64,000 nucleotides of DNA from Streptomyces albiflavescens (GTDB taxonomy: Bacteria > Actinomycetota > Actinomycetes > Streptomycetales > Streptomycetaceae). This document shows positions 35,405-44,698 of the stretch, piece by piece. The translations under genes and the position numbers were made by a program. The stretch covers positions 669,962-733,961 of the forward strand of contig NZ_BMMM01000001.1 of NCBI RefSeq assembly GCF_014645835.1, in the 5' to 3' direction. The notes under the pieces were generated by a model that had not been told where the DNA came from, made no database searches, and saw only the letters and a program-made list of their open reading frames with translations. The first letter of the stretch is position 1; each line of letters opens with the position of its first letter.

Positions 35405-36483
35405 TTCGGAAAGCGGTCGGGGTTGGGCCACCAGTCGCCGAGACCGGCCATGTCGCTGGTGCGGGCGCCGAACCAGGCGTCGTCCACGACGAAGACCTCG
35501 ACGCCGAGACCCGCGGCCAGCTCGGCCAGCTCGGTCTGCTGCTTCTCGGTGATGTCGAACTCGGTCGCCTCCCACGAGTTGAAGATCAGCGGGCGTTCGG
35601 CAGGACGGGCGGGAAGCACCTGACGTTCGACGTAGGCGTGCCAGCGGCGGCTGGTGCCGCCGAAGCCGTCGGGGGCATACAGTCCGGTGAAGACAGGGGT
35701 TTCCAGACGCTCGCCGGCGCCCAGCTTCCAGACCAGCCCCTCGTGTCCGAACCCGCCCGTCCAGGAGGCGCGGCCATAGGGGTCGCGGCGCAGGGTGATC
35801 CGGCGGCTGCCGCTCCAGGCCAGGGCCGCGCTCCAGACCTCGCCGTGCTCCTCGGCGGCGTCCTGCGCGTCGAGCATCAGCCAGGGTCCGGCGTGCTGTC
35901 CCGTGATGCCGAGGCGGCTGGTGAACACGGTCTCCCCGACGGGCACCCGGTCGCGCTGGAGTTGGAACTCCCGGCCCCATTCCCCCACCACGTGACTGAC
36001 CCGGTAGTCGTCGCGAGCGGGCAGCGTCCAGGCGGCGGAGTCTAACCGCAGGACGTCCACCGGCTCGTCCGCGGTGAGGACGGCCCAGCGCTCGATCTGG
36101 TCATGGCCCTCCCGGAGCCGGTAGTGCAGGTCGAGACCGAGGGAGCGGACCCGATCGGTGAAGGAGAGCGTGAGCCGGTCGTCCTCGACCGTGTGCGAGA
36201 CGAACCGCCACTCGAAGCCGCGGACACCGTCGTCGAACCGGACGGTCAGCGACGGCGCCCCGAAGCGCAGGCCGCCCTCGACCACGTACTCCTCACCCCC
36301 GGGGTCGTCGCTGCCAGGGTCCTCGGTGGGCAGGTCGGCCGCGATCACGACGGCCTGCTCCAGGGTCAGCGGCCGGCCCCAGTGCACGTGCCGGGGGACG
36401 TCGTCGGCGTCCAGCCGGAAGGTGTAGGAGGTGCCGGGAGTGCTCAGAAGCCAGAGGCGGGCTTCGGAGTCGTGAGTGATCAC
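35401..36483 (-). pseudogene. Truncated GH36 alpha-galactosidase
   Basis: Starts at GTG 36483 (GAGG 6 nt upstream). The N-terminal beta-sandwich and the start of the catalytic barrel are intact: PLIFNSWEATEFDITEKQQT and VFVVDDAWFGARTSDMAGLG, then DWWPNPDRFPK. About 360 residues are present of about 700. The catalytic KWD-type nucleophile region is missing, so it cannot be active. After DRFPK the frame runs into out-of-frame transporter sequence, showing a deletion that joined two neighbouring genes. One Leu codon is TTA (near 36035). It follows the dipeptidase gene by 89 bp on the same strand. Confidence 0.8.
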
Positions 36484-36572
36484 TCGAATCCTCAAAGGTG
36501 AGTTGGGCGCATGTCTTACTCATCCACCGGGGCCGGCCGGATCAGGTGAGCCGATCCGGCCGGCCCCGTGCC

Positions 36573-38636
36573 TCAGTCGGCGTAGACGCCGACCTCACGG
36601 AGTGAGTAGCCCCACTGGGTGCCGCGCTCCAGCCCCTTGACGCGTACGTAGCGGGCCTGAGTTCCGGCGAAACGCGCCGTGTCCAGGCCGCCGTCACCGG
36701 AGGCGGTGGACCACACCGTCTTCCAGTTCGTGCCGTCTTCCGACAGCTCGACGCGGTACGACTTCGCGTACGCCCTCTCCCAGTCGAGGGTGACGCGCTT
36801 GACCGGCTTCGCGGATCCGAGATCGATCCGCAGCCACTGATCGTTGTTCCACTCGCTGGCCCAGCGGGTGCCATTGTCGCCGTCCACGGCCTTGCCGGGC
36901 GCGAAGCTGACGAACGGGTTCCACCATTCCGATGAGGACGCCGAGGCGGTGGCGCCCGAGGCCAGGTTCGCCCCGGACTTGTGCTTCTCGGTGTTTCCCC
37001 AGGTGCGGAGGTAGGACTCGGCGCCGGAGAAGAGGTCGTCCACGACCTCCTGGCCGCCGACGATCCGGATGTCCTCGATCCAGTCCGGGACCATGCCGTA
37101 GTGCGCCGCGCCGTCGGTGTTGAAGTCCCATGTGCGTTCGCCGGCGGTCTGCTTGTCGATCACCGAGCCGCCGTCCGTGCTGCGGAAGGGGTACTTCACC
37201 GGGTTCGGGGTGTCCCCGCCCCGTGGGGCCGGCCAGCCGCCGACGCCGTTCATGTCGGTGCCGTAGCCGTAGCCGACCTTGTACTTCTCGCGCAGCGCGT
37301 CCGTGCGTTTGGCCTCCGCACTGAACGCCTCGGAGCCGCTCATGTACTGGGCGGCGAACCCGCCGAGCTTGTAGAGCCGTTCGGTCCAGCCCAGGTCCAT
37401 CCAGCTGTGCGAGGAGATGACGCCCGGGTACGACTCGGACTCGAGGATGTCGAAGGCTTGATCCGCGGCCTTGACGCTCATGTGGTCGATCTCCAGCATC
37501 ATGTGGCGTTTCATCATGCCGCGCACCGCGTACGCACCCAGGTCGGTCAGCCCGCGGGTGTTGCACTGCGCGCCTGAGGCGTACGAGGGGACGGCCACGC
37601 CCTTCGGGAGCTGCTTCTCCGCCTCCGGTGCCGCCGCGTTGCCGATGGGGTTGTCGTGCTGCGGGCCGCGGCAGGTCTCCGTCTTCCAGAACGTGCCGGT
37701 CGACAGGAACTGGCCCACATTGATGGCCGTACCGAGGGCGCCGGAGTCGTAGCGCACCCCGCACAGGGCGTTGTCGAACTTGTGGCACAGGAACATGCTG
37801 CTGACGCCCAGTTCCTGCAGCTCGTCCAGGCCCCGGTCGATGTCCTCCTTGCTGCACTGCGCGATATCCAGGATCTGCTTGCAGCCGAACGGCTCCGAGG
37901 TCTCGACGCCCAGGACGACGGCCAACTTGCCCTGCTCGATGACCTCTCGGGCCTGCGCGCTGTCCGTGACGATCCGGAACCAGCCCTTGCCTGGGCCGCC
38001 GTACATCTTGTCGATGAAGGCCTGCATGTCGTATGTCTTCTTCGCCTCGAGACGAATGGCGGTCATCTCGTCGCAGCTGCGGTCCTTGAAGAAGTAGACC
38101 GAGCAGATCACGCCGTTGGTGACCAGGTCGTTGACCAGCACCCGCTGGCCGCCGCGCCATGCCCGCTCGATCCAGGCGTAGTAGTTCTGCTGGTGGGTCA
38201 GCGAGTCGTGGGCGGGCCAGTCCTTGAACGTGGGCCAGCCGACCGGGTCGTGCTTGCCGTCGCCCTTGGTGACGAAGTCGAAGATGGCGAGCGAGCCGTC
38301 GGGGTAGTGCTCGGGGCAGTCCTTGAGCGCGTCAGCGACGCCCTGCTCCGAGAACGGCTTGCCGCAGATCAGCCGGCCGCCGAAGCCCTCGTTGGACATG
38401 ATGTGGTCGTGGGCGTCGACGAAGCCCCTGACGCGCCCCTGGGAGTCGGTGCCCTTGAAGGGCTCGCCCGTGACGTTGATCTGCGCGTCGGGCGTGGGCC
38501 GCGCGGTCGGGGTCCACCAGTCGGTCTCCGCCGCGGAGCTGGGCAGCGGACCGAGTACGAGGGCCATCACGGCGAGGAGCAGTGACGGCACTATGAGGGA
38601 TCTGAGTCTGCGGCGCTGAGGTTGAACCATGGTCAT
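36573..38636 (-). CDS. Secreted M19-like dipeptidase/metal hydrolase with C-terminal F5/8 (discoidin) domain
   Basis: 687 aa. A Sec-type signal (RRRLRSLIVPSLLLAVMALV, cleavage near SSAAET) leads to a large amidohydrolase-like domain with metal-ligand-type histidines (FVDAHDHIMSNEG at about 72-84, EIDHMS, SSHSWMD). This resembles renal-dipeptidase-like extracellular hydrolases. The last 140 residues form an F5/8 type C carbohydrate-binding domain (ASASSSEWWNPFVSFAPGKA, WLRIDLGSAKPVKRVTLDWE, YVRVKGLE). It probably works on a cell-wall or sugar-linked substrate outside the cell. First gene of an operon with the truncated GH36, under the second TGAG-N5-CTCA site. Confidence 0.82.
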   Translation of the reverse strand: MTMVQPQRRRLRSLIVPSLLLAVMALVLGPLPSSAAETDWWTPTARPTPDAQINVTGEPFKGTDSQGRVRGFVDAHDHIMSNEGFGGRLICGKPFSEQGVADALKDCPEHYPDGSLAIFDFVTKGDGKHDPVGWPTFKDWPAHDSLTHQQNYYAWIERAWRGGQRVLVNDLVTNGVICSVYFFKDRSCDEMTAIRLEAKKTYDMQAFIDKMYGGPGKGWFRIVTDSAQAREVIEQGKLAVVLGVETSEPFGCKQILDIAQCSKEDIDRGLDELQELGVSSMFLCHKFDNALCGVRYDSGALGTAINVGQFLSTGTFWKTETCRGPQHDNPIGNAAAPEAEKQLPKGVAVPSYASGAQCNTRGLTDLGAYAVRGMMKRHMMLEIDHMSVKAADQAFDILESESYPGVISSHSWMDLGWTERLYKLGGFAAQYMSGSEAFSAEAKRTDALREKYKVGYGYGTDMNGVGGWPAPRGGDTPNPVKYPFRSTDGGSVIDKQTAGERTWDFNTDGAAHYGMVPDWIEDIRIVGGQEVVDDLFSGAESYLRTWGNTEKHKSGANLASGATASASSSEWWNPFVSFAPGKAVDGDNGTRWASEWNNDQWLRIDLGSAKPVKRVTLDWERAYAKSYRVELSEDGTNWKTVWSTASGDGGLDTARFAGTQARYVRVKGLERGTQWGYSLREVGVYAD

Positions 38637-38654
38637 CGCATGGATCCTTAAATG

Positions 38655-38667
38655 TGAGGGGGGCTCA
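38655..38667. promoter_or_regulatory. Candidate TetR operator, site B
   Basis: TGAG-GGGGG-CTCA, 19-31 bp upstream of the dipeptidase start. Spacing is the same as site A at 34457-34469. A further GCTCAT copy lies 11 bp downstream (38674-38679), followed by ACGTTAG, as at site A. Confidence 0.4.
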
Positions 38668-38839
38668 TGTTTCGCTCATACGTTAGAGACGCGAGCTCGC
38701 AACGCCAACCCCCTGACGGGGGCTATCGAAGATCGCTCCACCGGGGGCCCTCATGCCCGAGAAGGCGCGGGCGGCGAACACGCCGGAAAGTCAGCCGGGG
38801 CGCCCGATCAGCCTCTGGGCGAGGGGCCCGTCGGCGGGG

Positions 38840-39345
38840 GATGGCGGGAACAGGCCCTGCGAGAGCGGGCCGACCATCACGCCGAAGCCCACCTCACACC
38901 GCGCGATCTGCACGGCCAGCAGCTGCAACTGCCTGCCGGGACCGTGATCCACATCTGTGAGAATCCGCGCGTGGTGGAAGCGGCGGCGGACGCAGCCTGC
39001 GTCCGGCCCTTGGTATGCGCCTCGGGCAGCGCCGCCACGGTGGTCCTCACGCTCCTCGACGCCCTCACCGCCACAAGCTGCTGCTTCGCATATCACGGCG
39101 ACTTCGACTGGCCGGGCATCGCTCTGGCGAACCGGATCATTCGCCGTTACGGAGTCGTGCCGTGGCGCATGGGCGCCGAAGACTACGAGCGCCTGGCCGC
39201 CCGCAGTCAGGCCGAGGGAATCCCTCAGCTACCGCTCGACGGCCAGCCTGTCGGCGCGGCCTGGGACCCGGATCTGGCCCCTGCCACGACCGCCCTCGGC
39301 GTCGCGCTCCATGAGGAGGGCACCCTTGACCTTCTGGTAGAAGAA
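38840..39345 (+). pseudogene. C-terminal (DUF2399, Toprim-like) remnant of a Wadjet JetD / TIGR02679 protein
   Basis: The frame reads LRERADHHAEAHLTPRDLHG, HICENPRVVEAAADAACVRP, LVCASGSAATVVLTLLDAL, and AYHGDFDWPGIALANRIIRR. This is the C-terminal nuclease-like domain of TIGR02679 proteins (CENPRVVEAA; HGDFDWPG). As I recall, these are the JetD subunit of one Wadjet plasmid-defence type. The N-terminal half and all partner genes (jetA, B, C) are absent, and the frame runs on past the domain without a proper end. The acidic residues of the HGDFDWPG motif remain. Confidence 0.7.
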
Positions 39346-39469
39346 CTTCCAGGTCGATCGCAGGAAGGCTTTGTCCGCCACCCGACCGTGCAGAGTCCTG
39401 GCCCGCCACGGTCGTTCGGCGCGGCCGGACCTCACCGATACAGTCCCACCCAAGCGGGCAAGCGGGTCC

Positions 39470-39892
39470 CTAGCCGAAGAAGCTCAACCGGACCCGACGG
39501 TCCGTGTTGCTCCTGTTTGTGTCCACCAGACACACCGACTGCCACGTCCCCAACGCCAGCCGCCCGCCCAGCACGGGCAGTGTCGCGTGAGGAGGCACCA
39601 GCGCGGGGAGGACGTGGTCACGACCGTGGCCGGGGCTGCCGTGACGGTGCTGCCAGCGGTCGTCCGCGGGGAGCAGTGTGTGGAGAGCGGCGAGGAGGTC
39701 GTCGTCGCTGCCGGAGCCGGTTTCGAGGATGGCGATTCCGGCGGTTGCGTGGGGCACGAAGACATTCAGGAGGCCGTCGCGACCGGCCGCCGCCTCCCTC
39801 AGGAAGGCTTCACAGTCGCGGGTGAGGTCGACGACCGTCTCCGACGAACCGGTGGTGACGTTCAGGACGCGGGTACCGAAGGCATCGGGCAT
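39470..39892 (-). CDS. yjbQ: YjbQ-like UPF0047 family protein
   Basis: 140 aa from ATG 39892. Family signature FVPHATAGIAILETG, then the metal-site region LPVLGGRLALGTWQSVCLVD. Members have been linked to a weak thiamin-phosphate synthase activity, and their main role is uncertain. The segment between (HRHGSPGHGRDHVLPALVPP) has the histidines of the family's metal site. Monocistronic. Confidence 0.9.
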   Translation of the reverse strand: MPDAFGTRVLNVTTGSSETVVDLTRDCEAFLREAAAGRDGLLNVFVPHATAGIAILETGSGSDDDLLAALHTLLPADDRWQHRHGSPGHGRDHVLPALVPPHATLPVLGGRLALGTWQSVCLVDTNRSNTDRRVRLSFFG

Positions 39893-40678
39893 GCCCCCAT
39901 CCTCGCCCATACGTCGAGGCCCGCGTCCGACCCGACCGCGCCTACGTCGCGTTCGTCCCCGCACACCCCCGCCCGCGCGGCGATACGAGGGGTCCGCTCC
40001 GCGAGACACCATTGACCGTACGCGCACCAGCTGGCTGGTTTCCGCCGCATGTTGCGTTCAGCCCTGCTCACCACGCGCGGTCACATCGACCTGCTGCGGG
40101 TGGCCTCCGCCGCGTGTCGCCGCGGCCGCTGACGCCCTTTCACCTCTTCTTTTCTCCTCGCCCGGGCTCCGCCCCGCCCGCGCGTCCCGCCTCACATGGT
40201 CACGCGAGTTCGTGACGCGACATGTGTTCACGCCGAGTTCGTGACGTGGCGGTGCCCTGGCGTACTCCTCTCCGGTCGCTCTCCTCCCCGTGGAGCACTC
40301 ATGAGCATCAGCCATGCCCCGCCGGCTCATCCGGGCTCGATATTTCGCATACATCCAAGACCGATGCGCACCAACACGCACCTCCCGAAGTCGACTTCGC
40401 CGACTTCGTGGACACCCGGTTCAACGGCAGTCTGCCGCCGTCCACGACCACGCCCCGCGTCTTCAAGGAATCCTGATGACCGTCCATGTCACAAGGAGGC
40501 GTACTGGTTCGGGGAGGACGTGATTCCGGACCTGACGGCACCTGGGCTGCTCCCCGTACGGTCGCGGGAGGTGGCACGCCGCTGCCTGTCGCGCGTGGCC
40601 GCCGACACGGGCTCGTCGGGTGCCTCACAGGCAGCCCCCTCCGGGAAGATCCCGGACCCCGGTCCGGTTAGCAGATGC
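39893..40678. other. Long region without a recognised gene, yjbQ / flavin monooxygenase
   Basis: Nearly 800 bp. Short open frames exist (for example 40222-40476 plus), but none has a convincing start or a family match, and GC-frame support is mixed. A GAGTTCGTGACG word is repeated at about 40206 and 40238. A Shine-Dalgarno-like AAGGAGG at 40492-40498 has no credible gene behind it. Probably decayed sequence plus the promoter of the monooxygenase. Confidence 0.4.
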
Positions 40679-41767
40679 GTGAACAACAACGGGGTACGCG
40701 CGCGCGAAGTCGATGTCGTCGTCATAGGCGCTGGACAGGCCGGCCTGTCCAGCGCCTATCACCTGCGGCGCACCGGTTTCGAGCCCGAACGGGACTTCGT
40801 GGTGCTCGACCACGCGCCTCGTCCCGGCGGCGCCTGGCAGTTCCGCTGGCCGTCGCTGACGTACGGCAAGGTGCACGGGATGCACTCCCTGCCCGGCATG
40901 GAACTCACGGACGCGGACCCGGCGCGTCCGTCCTCCGAGGTCATCGCCGAGTACTTCGACCGGTACGAGCGCACCTTCGACCTGCGCGTACGGCGGCCGG
41001 TCGACGTCAAGGCCGTACGGGAGGGTTCCGGGGGACGGCTGCTCGTCGAGACCGACGACGGTACGTGGTCGGCGCGGGCGCTGATCAATGCGACGGGCAC
41101 CTGGGACCGGCCGTTCTGGCCACGCTACCCGGGCCAGGAGACCTTCCGGGGGCGGCAACTGCACACGGCGCAGTACCCCGGCCCCCAGGAGTTCGCCGGT
41201 CAGCGGGTGGTCGTCGTGGGCGGTGGTGCGTCCGGCACGCAGCATCTGATGGAGATCGCCCCGTACGCGGCGGAGACGACCTGGGTGACACGACGCCCGC
41301 CCGTCTTCCGCGAGGGTCCCTTCACCGAGGAATTCGGCCGGGCCGCCGTCGCGCTCGTCGAGGAACGCGTCCGCCAGGGATTGCCGCCCAAGAGTGTCGT
41401 CTCGGTGACCGGGCTGCCGCTGAACAACGCGATCCGGCAGGCCCTCGACGACGGCGTGCTGGACCGCCGGCCGATGTTCGACCGGATCACGCCCGACGGC
41501 GTCGAGTGGGACGACGGTCGCCGCGTGGATGCCGACATCATCCTGTGGGCGACCGGCTTCCGGGCCGCCATCGACCATCTGGCGCCGCTGCGGCTGCGCG
41601 AGCCGGGTGGCGGTATCCGCGTCGAGGGGACGCGCGCGGTCGCCGATCCGCGGATCCATCTGGTCGGGTACGGGCCCTCGGCCAGCACCATCGGCGCCAA
41701 CCGGGCCGGACGCGCGGCGGTACGGGAGATCCGGCGGCTGCTGGCGGGAGTACCGGTCACCGTCTGA
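40679..41767 (+). CDS. Flavin-containing monooxygenase (CzcO/YpdA-like FAD/NAD(P) oxidoreductase)
   Basis: 362 aa if started at GTG 40679. FAD site VVVIGAGQAGLSSAYHLRRT, then GGAWQFRWPSLTYGKVHGM, an NADPH-binding motif VVVVGGGASGTQHLMEIAP, and the late ILWATGFRA block. These enzymes oxygenate N- or S-nucleophiles or reduce small thiols with NADPH. The ribosome site is weak, so the start is uncertain. The first dinucleotide-binding motif is encoded by a perfect 36-bp palindrome (40724-40759), which is unusual. Confidence 0.88.
   Translation: MNNNGVRAREVDVVVIGAGQAGLSSAYHLRRTGFEPERDFVVLDHAPRPGGAWQFRWPSLTYGKVHGMHSLPGMELTDADPARPSSEVIAEYFDRYERTFDLRVRRPVDVKAVREGSGGRLLVETDDGTWSARALINATGTWDRPFWPRYPGQETFRGRQLHTAQYPGPQEFAGQRVVVVGGGASGTQHLMEIAPYAAETTWVTRRPPVFREGPFTEEFGRAAVALVEERVRQGLPPKSVVSVTGLPLNNAIRQALDDGVLDRRPMFDRITPDGVEWDDGRRVDADIILWATGFRAAIDHLAPLRLREPGGGIRVEGTRAVADPRIHLVGYGPSASTIGANRAGRAAVREIRRLLAGVPVTV
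40724..40759. repeat. Perfect 36-bp palindrome inside the monooxygenase gene
   Basis: ATAGGCGCTGGACAGGCC followed immediately by its exact reverse complement, no spacer. It encodes IGAGQAGLSSAY of the FAD-binding loop, 45 bp after the start codon, where it could fold into a strong mRNA hairpin. Confidence 0.9.
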
Positions 41768-41772
41768 CACCT

Positions 41773-42741
41773 CTACGGCAGCTCAGCCGGTGCGGGTGAC
41801 CGTGGGGTGGCTGTGGGGGTGACCGTCGAGGTGACCTTGGGGGTGGCTGTGGGGGTGACGCTGGGGGTGGCCCTGGGGGTGACGGCAGGGGAACCGGTGG
41901 GAGCAACGCTGTGGGACGCGCTGCTGCGGTTCTGGTTGAACTCGGCGACGTTCCTCTCGTGTTCCTCGTAGCTGGCCGTGAAGCGGGTCTCGCCCGGCTT
42001 GACCGTCACGAAGTAGAGCCAGTCACCCGGGGGCGGGTTGGTCGCGGCGCGCATCGCGTCCTCGCCGGGGTTGTCGATGGGCGTGGGCGGCAGACCCATG
42101 CGCTGGTACGAGTTGTAGGGGTTGTTGAGCGTCGTGTCGTTCTGGCTGGTGTTCAGGGTGGAACGGTTCAGCGCGTAGTTGATGGTGGAGTCCATCTGCA
42201 GCGGCATGCCCCGCTCCAGGCGGTTGAAGATGACCCGGGCCACCTTGCCCATGTCCGCCTTGGTCGCCGCCTCGGCCTGGGCGATGCTCGCGATGGTGAC
42301 CGCCTGGTAGACGTTCATCGCGTTGCGCTGCGCCCCGGCGGCGACCGGAGCCTTCTTGAACCTCTGATTCGCGGTGTCGACCATGAACTTCAGCAGCGAC
42401 TCCGGAGTCGCCTTCTTGCCGATCTGATACGTCGCCGGGAAGAGGTAGCCCTCGGGGTTGCCCTCGGCGTCGTTCGGCAGCTTCAGGTTGGCCTTCCCGA
42501 GCGAGTTCTTGGTGGTGCCCGGGGGAACCCGGAGGGCCTTGTCGACGGCCTCGTAGATCTGGCCGGCCCGCCAGCCCTCCGGGATGACGAGGGACCTCGG
42601 GTGCGCGGCCTGGCCGCGTCCCATGGTCAGCAGCGGCACCGCCACGGCGGTGGCCGCCACGACGGCTCCGGTCGCGACGAGGGCGATCCGGCCCCGGCGC
42701 GTCAGTCGAATCGTGCTCCGTGGCGGAGTGTTCATCTGCAT
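41773..42741 (-). CDS. mltG: MltG/YceG-type endolytic transglycosylase
   Basis: 322 aa. One N-terminal membrane segment (RIALVATGAVVAATAVAVPL) and a periplasmic-side catalytic domain with GNPEGYLFPATYQI, the Glu-bearing TIASIAQAEA, RVIFNRLERGMPLQMDSTINYAL and SYQRMGLPPTPIDNPG. MltG cuts nascent glycan strands and sets their length. The family's ASIxEKE appears here as ASIAQAEA, which keeps the Glu. The C-terminal 50 residues are a Thr/Pro/Val tail (TPSVTPTATPKVTSTVTP) encoded by low-complexity DNA at 41805-41890. This is an extra copy outside the usual aroE/ruvX neighbourhood. Start at 42741 or 42735. Confidence 0.9.
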   Translation of the reverse strand: MQMNTPPRSTIRLTRRGRIALVATGAVVAATAVAVPLLTMGRGQAAHPRSLVIPEGWRAGQIYEAVDKALRVPPGTTKNSLGKANLKLPNDAEGNPEGYLFPATYQIGKKATPESLLKFMVDTANQRFKKAPVAAGAQRNAMNVYQAVTIASIAQAEAATKADMGKVARVIFNRLERGMPLQMDSTINYALNRSTLNTSQNDTTLNNPYNSYQRMGLPPTPIDNPGEDAMRAATNPPPGDWLYFVTVKPGETRFTASYEEHERNVAEFNQNRSSASHSVAPTGSPAVTPRATPSVTPTATPKVTSTVTPTATPRSPAPAELP

Positions 42742-42784
42742 GCGGGCACGTTAACGCGCCAATGACATCAAACCCGGCATATCG

Positions 42785-44584
42785 TCATCTTGTCGGCTCC
42801 AGTTGGGCATCCCGATGGACGAGTGCGGCGTAGCGCCCCTCCTGCTCCAACAGTTCCTCGTGCGTGCCGCGTTCGACCGTACGGCCGGAGTCGAGGACCA
42901 CGATCTGGTCGGCGCCCCGAATGGTGGACAGCCGATGCGCGATGGTGAGCGTGGTGCGATTGGCCGACAGGGCGTCGATGGCCTGCTGGACGGCATGCTC
43001 CGTGCGTGTGTCCAGGGCGCTGGTCGCCTCGTCGAGGATGAGCACCGGCGGGTCGCGCAGGATCGTGCGGGCGATGGCGAGGCGTTGCTTCTCGCCGCCG
43101 GAGAACCGGTGGCCGCGCTCGCCGACGACCGTGTCGTACCCGTCGGGCAGGGACGCGATGTGGTCGTGGATCTGGGCCGCGCGCGCGGCCGCGTACAGCT
43201 CCTCTTCGGTGGCGTCCGGCTTGGCGAAGCGCAGGTTCTCGGCGACCGAGGCGTGGAAGAGGTACGTCTCCTGGGAGACGACGCCGACCGCACGCGCGAG
43301 CGAGTCGAAGTCCAGGTCACGGACGTCGACGCCGTCCAGCGTGACGCGACCGCCCGTGACGTCGTACAGCCGGGGCACCAGATAGCTGAGCGTGGACTTG
43401 CCGGAGCCGGTCGGGCCGACGACGGCGAGGCTGCCACCCGCGGGGACGGTGATGTCGATGCCGTCGAGGATCGGGCCACTCTTGTCGTCGTAGCGGAACT
43501 CGACGTCCTCGAAGCGGATCTCACCCTTGACCTGGTCGAGGTGGACGGGGCGCTCGGGCTCGGTGATGTCGATGGGGAGGTCGAGGTACTCGAAGATGCG
43601 CTGGAAGAGCGCGAGCGAGGTCTGGATCTGGACGCCCGTGGAGAGCAGGCTGACCGTCGGACGGAACAGGCCCTGCTGGAGCGAGACGAAGGCGACCAGG
43701 GTGCCGATCGAGATGGCGGCACCACCCACCTGGAAGGCGATGCCCGCGGCCCAGTAGATGACGGCGGGCATGGCGGCCATGACGATGCCGATGACGGACA
43801 TGCGCCAGCGTCCCGCCATGTTCGACTTCACTTCGAGGTCGACCAGACTCTCGGACTCCGCTGCGAAGGACTTCGTGAGCGAGTCGGCGCGGCCCATGGT
43901 GCGACCGAGCAGGATGCCGCTGACGGAGAGCGACTCGGTGACCGTGGCGGCCATCGCGGCCATCTGCTTCTGGCGCTCGGTGGTGATCTTCTTGCGTTCG
44001 TTGCCGACCCGGCGGCTGATCCACACGAACACCGGCAGCAGAAGCAGCGAGACGGCGGTGAGCCGCCAGTCCAGGGCGACCATCGCGACGATGGTGGCGA
44101 CCACGCTGGTGAGGTTCGAGACCAGCGAGGTGGCGGTGGAGGTGACGGTCGCTTGCATGCCGCCGATGTCGTTCGCGATGCGGGACTGGACCTCGCCCGT
44201 GCGCGTTCTGGTGAAGAAGGCGAGCGACATGCGCTGGAGCCGGCCGTAGACGGCGGTGCGCAGGTCATGCATGACGCGCTGGCCGACGGTGGTGGAGATG
44301 AGGGTCTGCAGCACGCCGAAGACGCTGGTGAGGACGGCGCTGAGAATCATGCCGAGCGCGAGCAGGCTCAGCAGGCCGGTACGGCCCTGGGGGATCGCGA
44401 CGTCCAGGATCTCCTTCAGCAGGAAGGGCGTGGCGACGGAGACGAGGGACGCGGCGCCGACCAGCAGGCCGACGATCGCGAGTCGGCCGCGGTAGGGCCG
44501 GAAGAGCTTCAGAATGCGGCGCACCTGTCGCGGCTGTTCCGCGTCGACAGGTGGCGGGGTCCAGGTGGATTGGTCGGGACGCAT
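42785..44584 (-). CDS. ABC-type multidrug exporter (fused permease-ATPase)
   Basis: 599 aa. Six-helix membrane domain (residues about 30-320), then a complete nucleotide-binding domain: Walker A VVGPTGSGKSTLSYLVPRLY, Q-loop VSQETYLFHAS, signature HRFSGGEKQRLAIAR, Walker B VLILDEATSALD, H-loop IAHRLST. Probably a homodimeric exporter of a drug, lipid or peptide. It is divergent from a MarR-family repressor with a clear inverted repeat between them, the layout of an inducible efflux pump. Confidence 0.93.
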   Translation of the reverse strand: MRPDQSTWTPPPVDAEQPRQVRRILKLFRPYRGRLAIVGLLVGAASLVSVATPFLLKEILDVAIPQGRTGLLSLLALGMILSAVLTSVFGVLQTLISTTVGQRVMHDLRTAVYGRLQRMSLAFFTRTRTGEVQSRIANDIGGMQATVTSTATSLVSNLTSVVATIVAMVALDWRLTAVSLLLLPVFVWISRRVGNERKKITTERQKQMAAMAATVTESLSVSGILLGRTMGRADSLTKSFAAESESLVDLEVKSNMAGRWRMSVIGIVMAAMPAVIYWAAGIAFQVGGAAISIGTLVAFVSLQQGLFRPTVSLLSTGVQIQTSLALFQRIFEYLDLPIDITEPERPVHLDQVKGEIRFEDVEFRYDDKSGPILDGIDITVPAGGSLAVVGPTGSGKSTLSYLVPRLYDVTGGRVTLDGVDVRDLDFDSLARAVGVVSQETYLFHASVAENLRFAKPDATEEELYAAARAAQIHDHIASLPDGYDTVVGERGHRFSGGEKQRLAIARTILRDPPVLILDEATSALDTRTEHAVQQAIDALSANRTTLTIAHRLSTIRGADQIVVLDSGRTVERGTHEELLEQEGRYAALVHRDAQLEPTR

Positions 44585-44649
44585 GGGCTCCTACGGGTTG
44601 TGAGAGCGCCTCTCGGGGCGAGAGGCGACGACGACTGACGGAGCATAGC

Positions 44650-44674
44650 TCATTGTTACCTATACTCACAATGA
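44650..44674. promoter_or_regulatory. MarR-type operator between ABC exporter and marR
   Basis: TCATTGT-N11-ACAATGA, a perfect 7-bp inverted repeat in an AT-rich window between the divergent starts (44584 and 44699). Symmetry, spacing and place suit a MarR dimer controlling both genes. Confidence 0.7.
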
Positions 44675-44698
44675 ACCAGGTCCTGATATTGTTCCCAC

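Noticed and set aside
40222..40476. 84-codon plus-strand frame before the flavin monooxygenase
   Set aside because: No credible start, ribosome site or family match; composition is mixed.
41805..41890. GGGGGTGAC/GGGGGTGGC low-complexity DNA as a possible repeat array
   Set aside because: It encodes the Thr/Pro tail of MltG on the minus strand, so it is coding low complexity.
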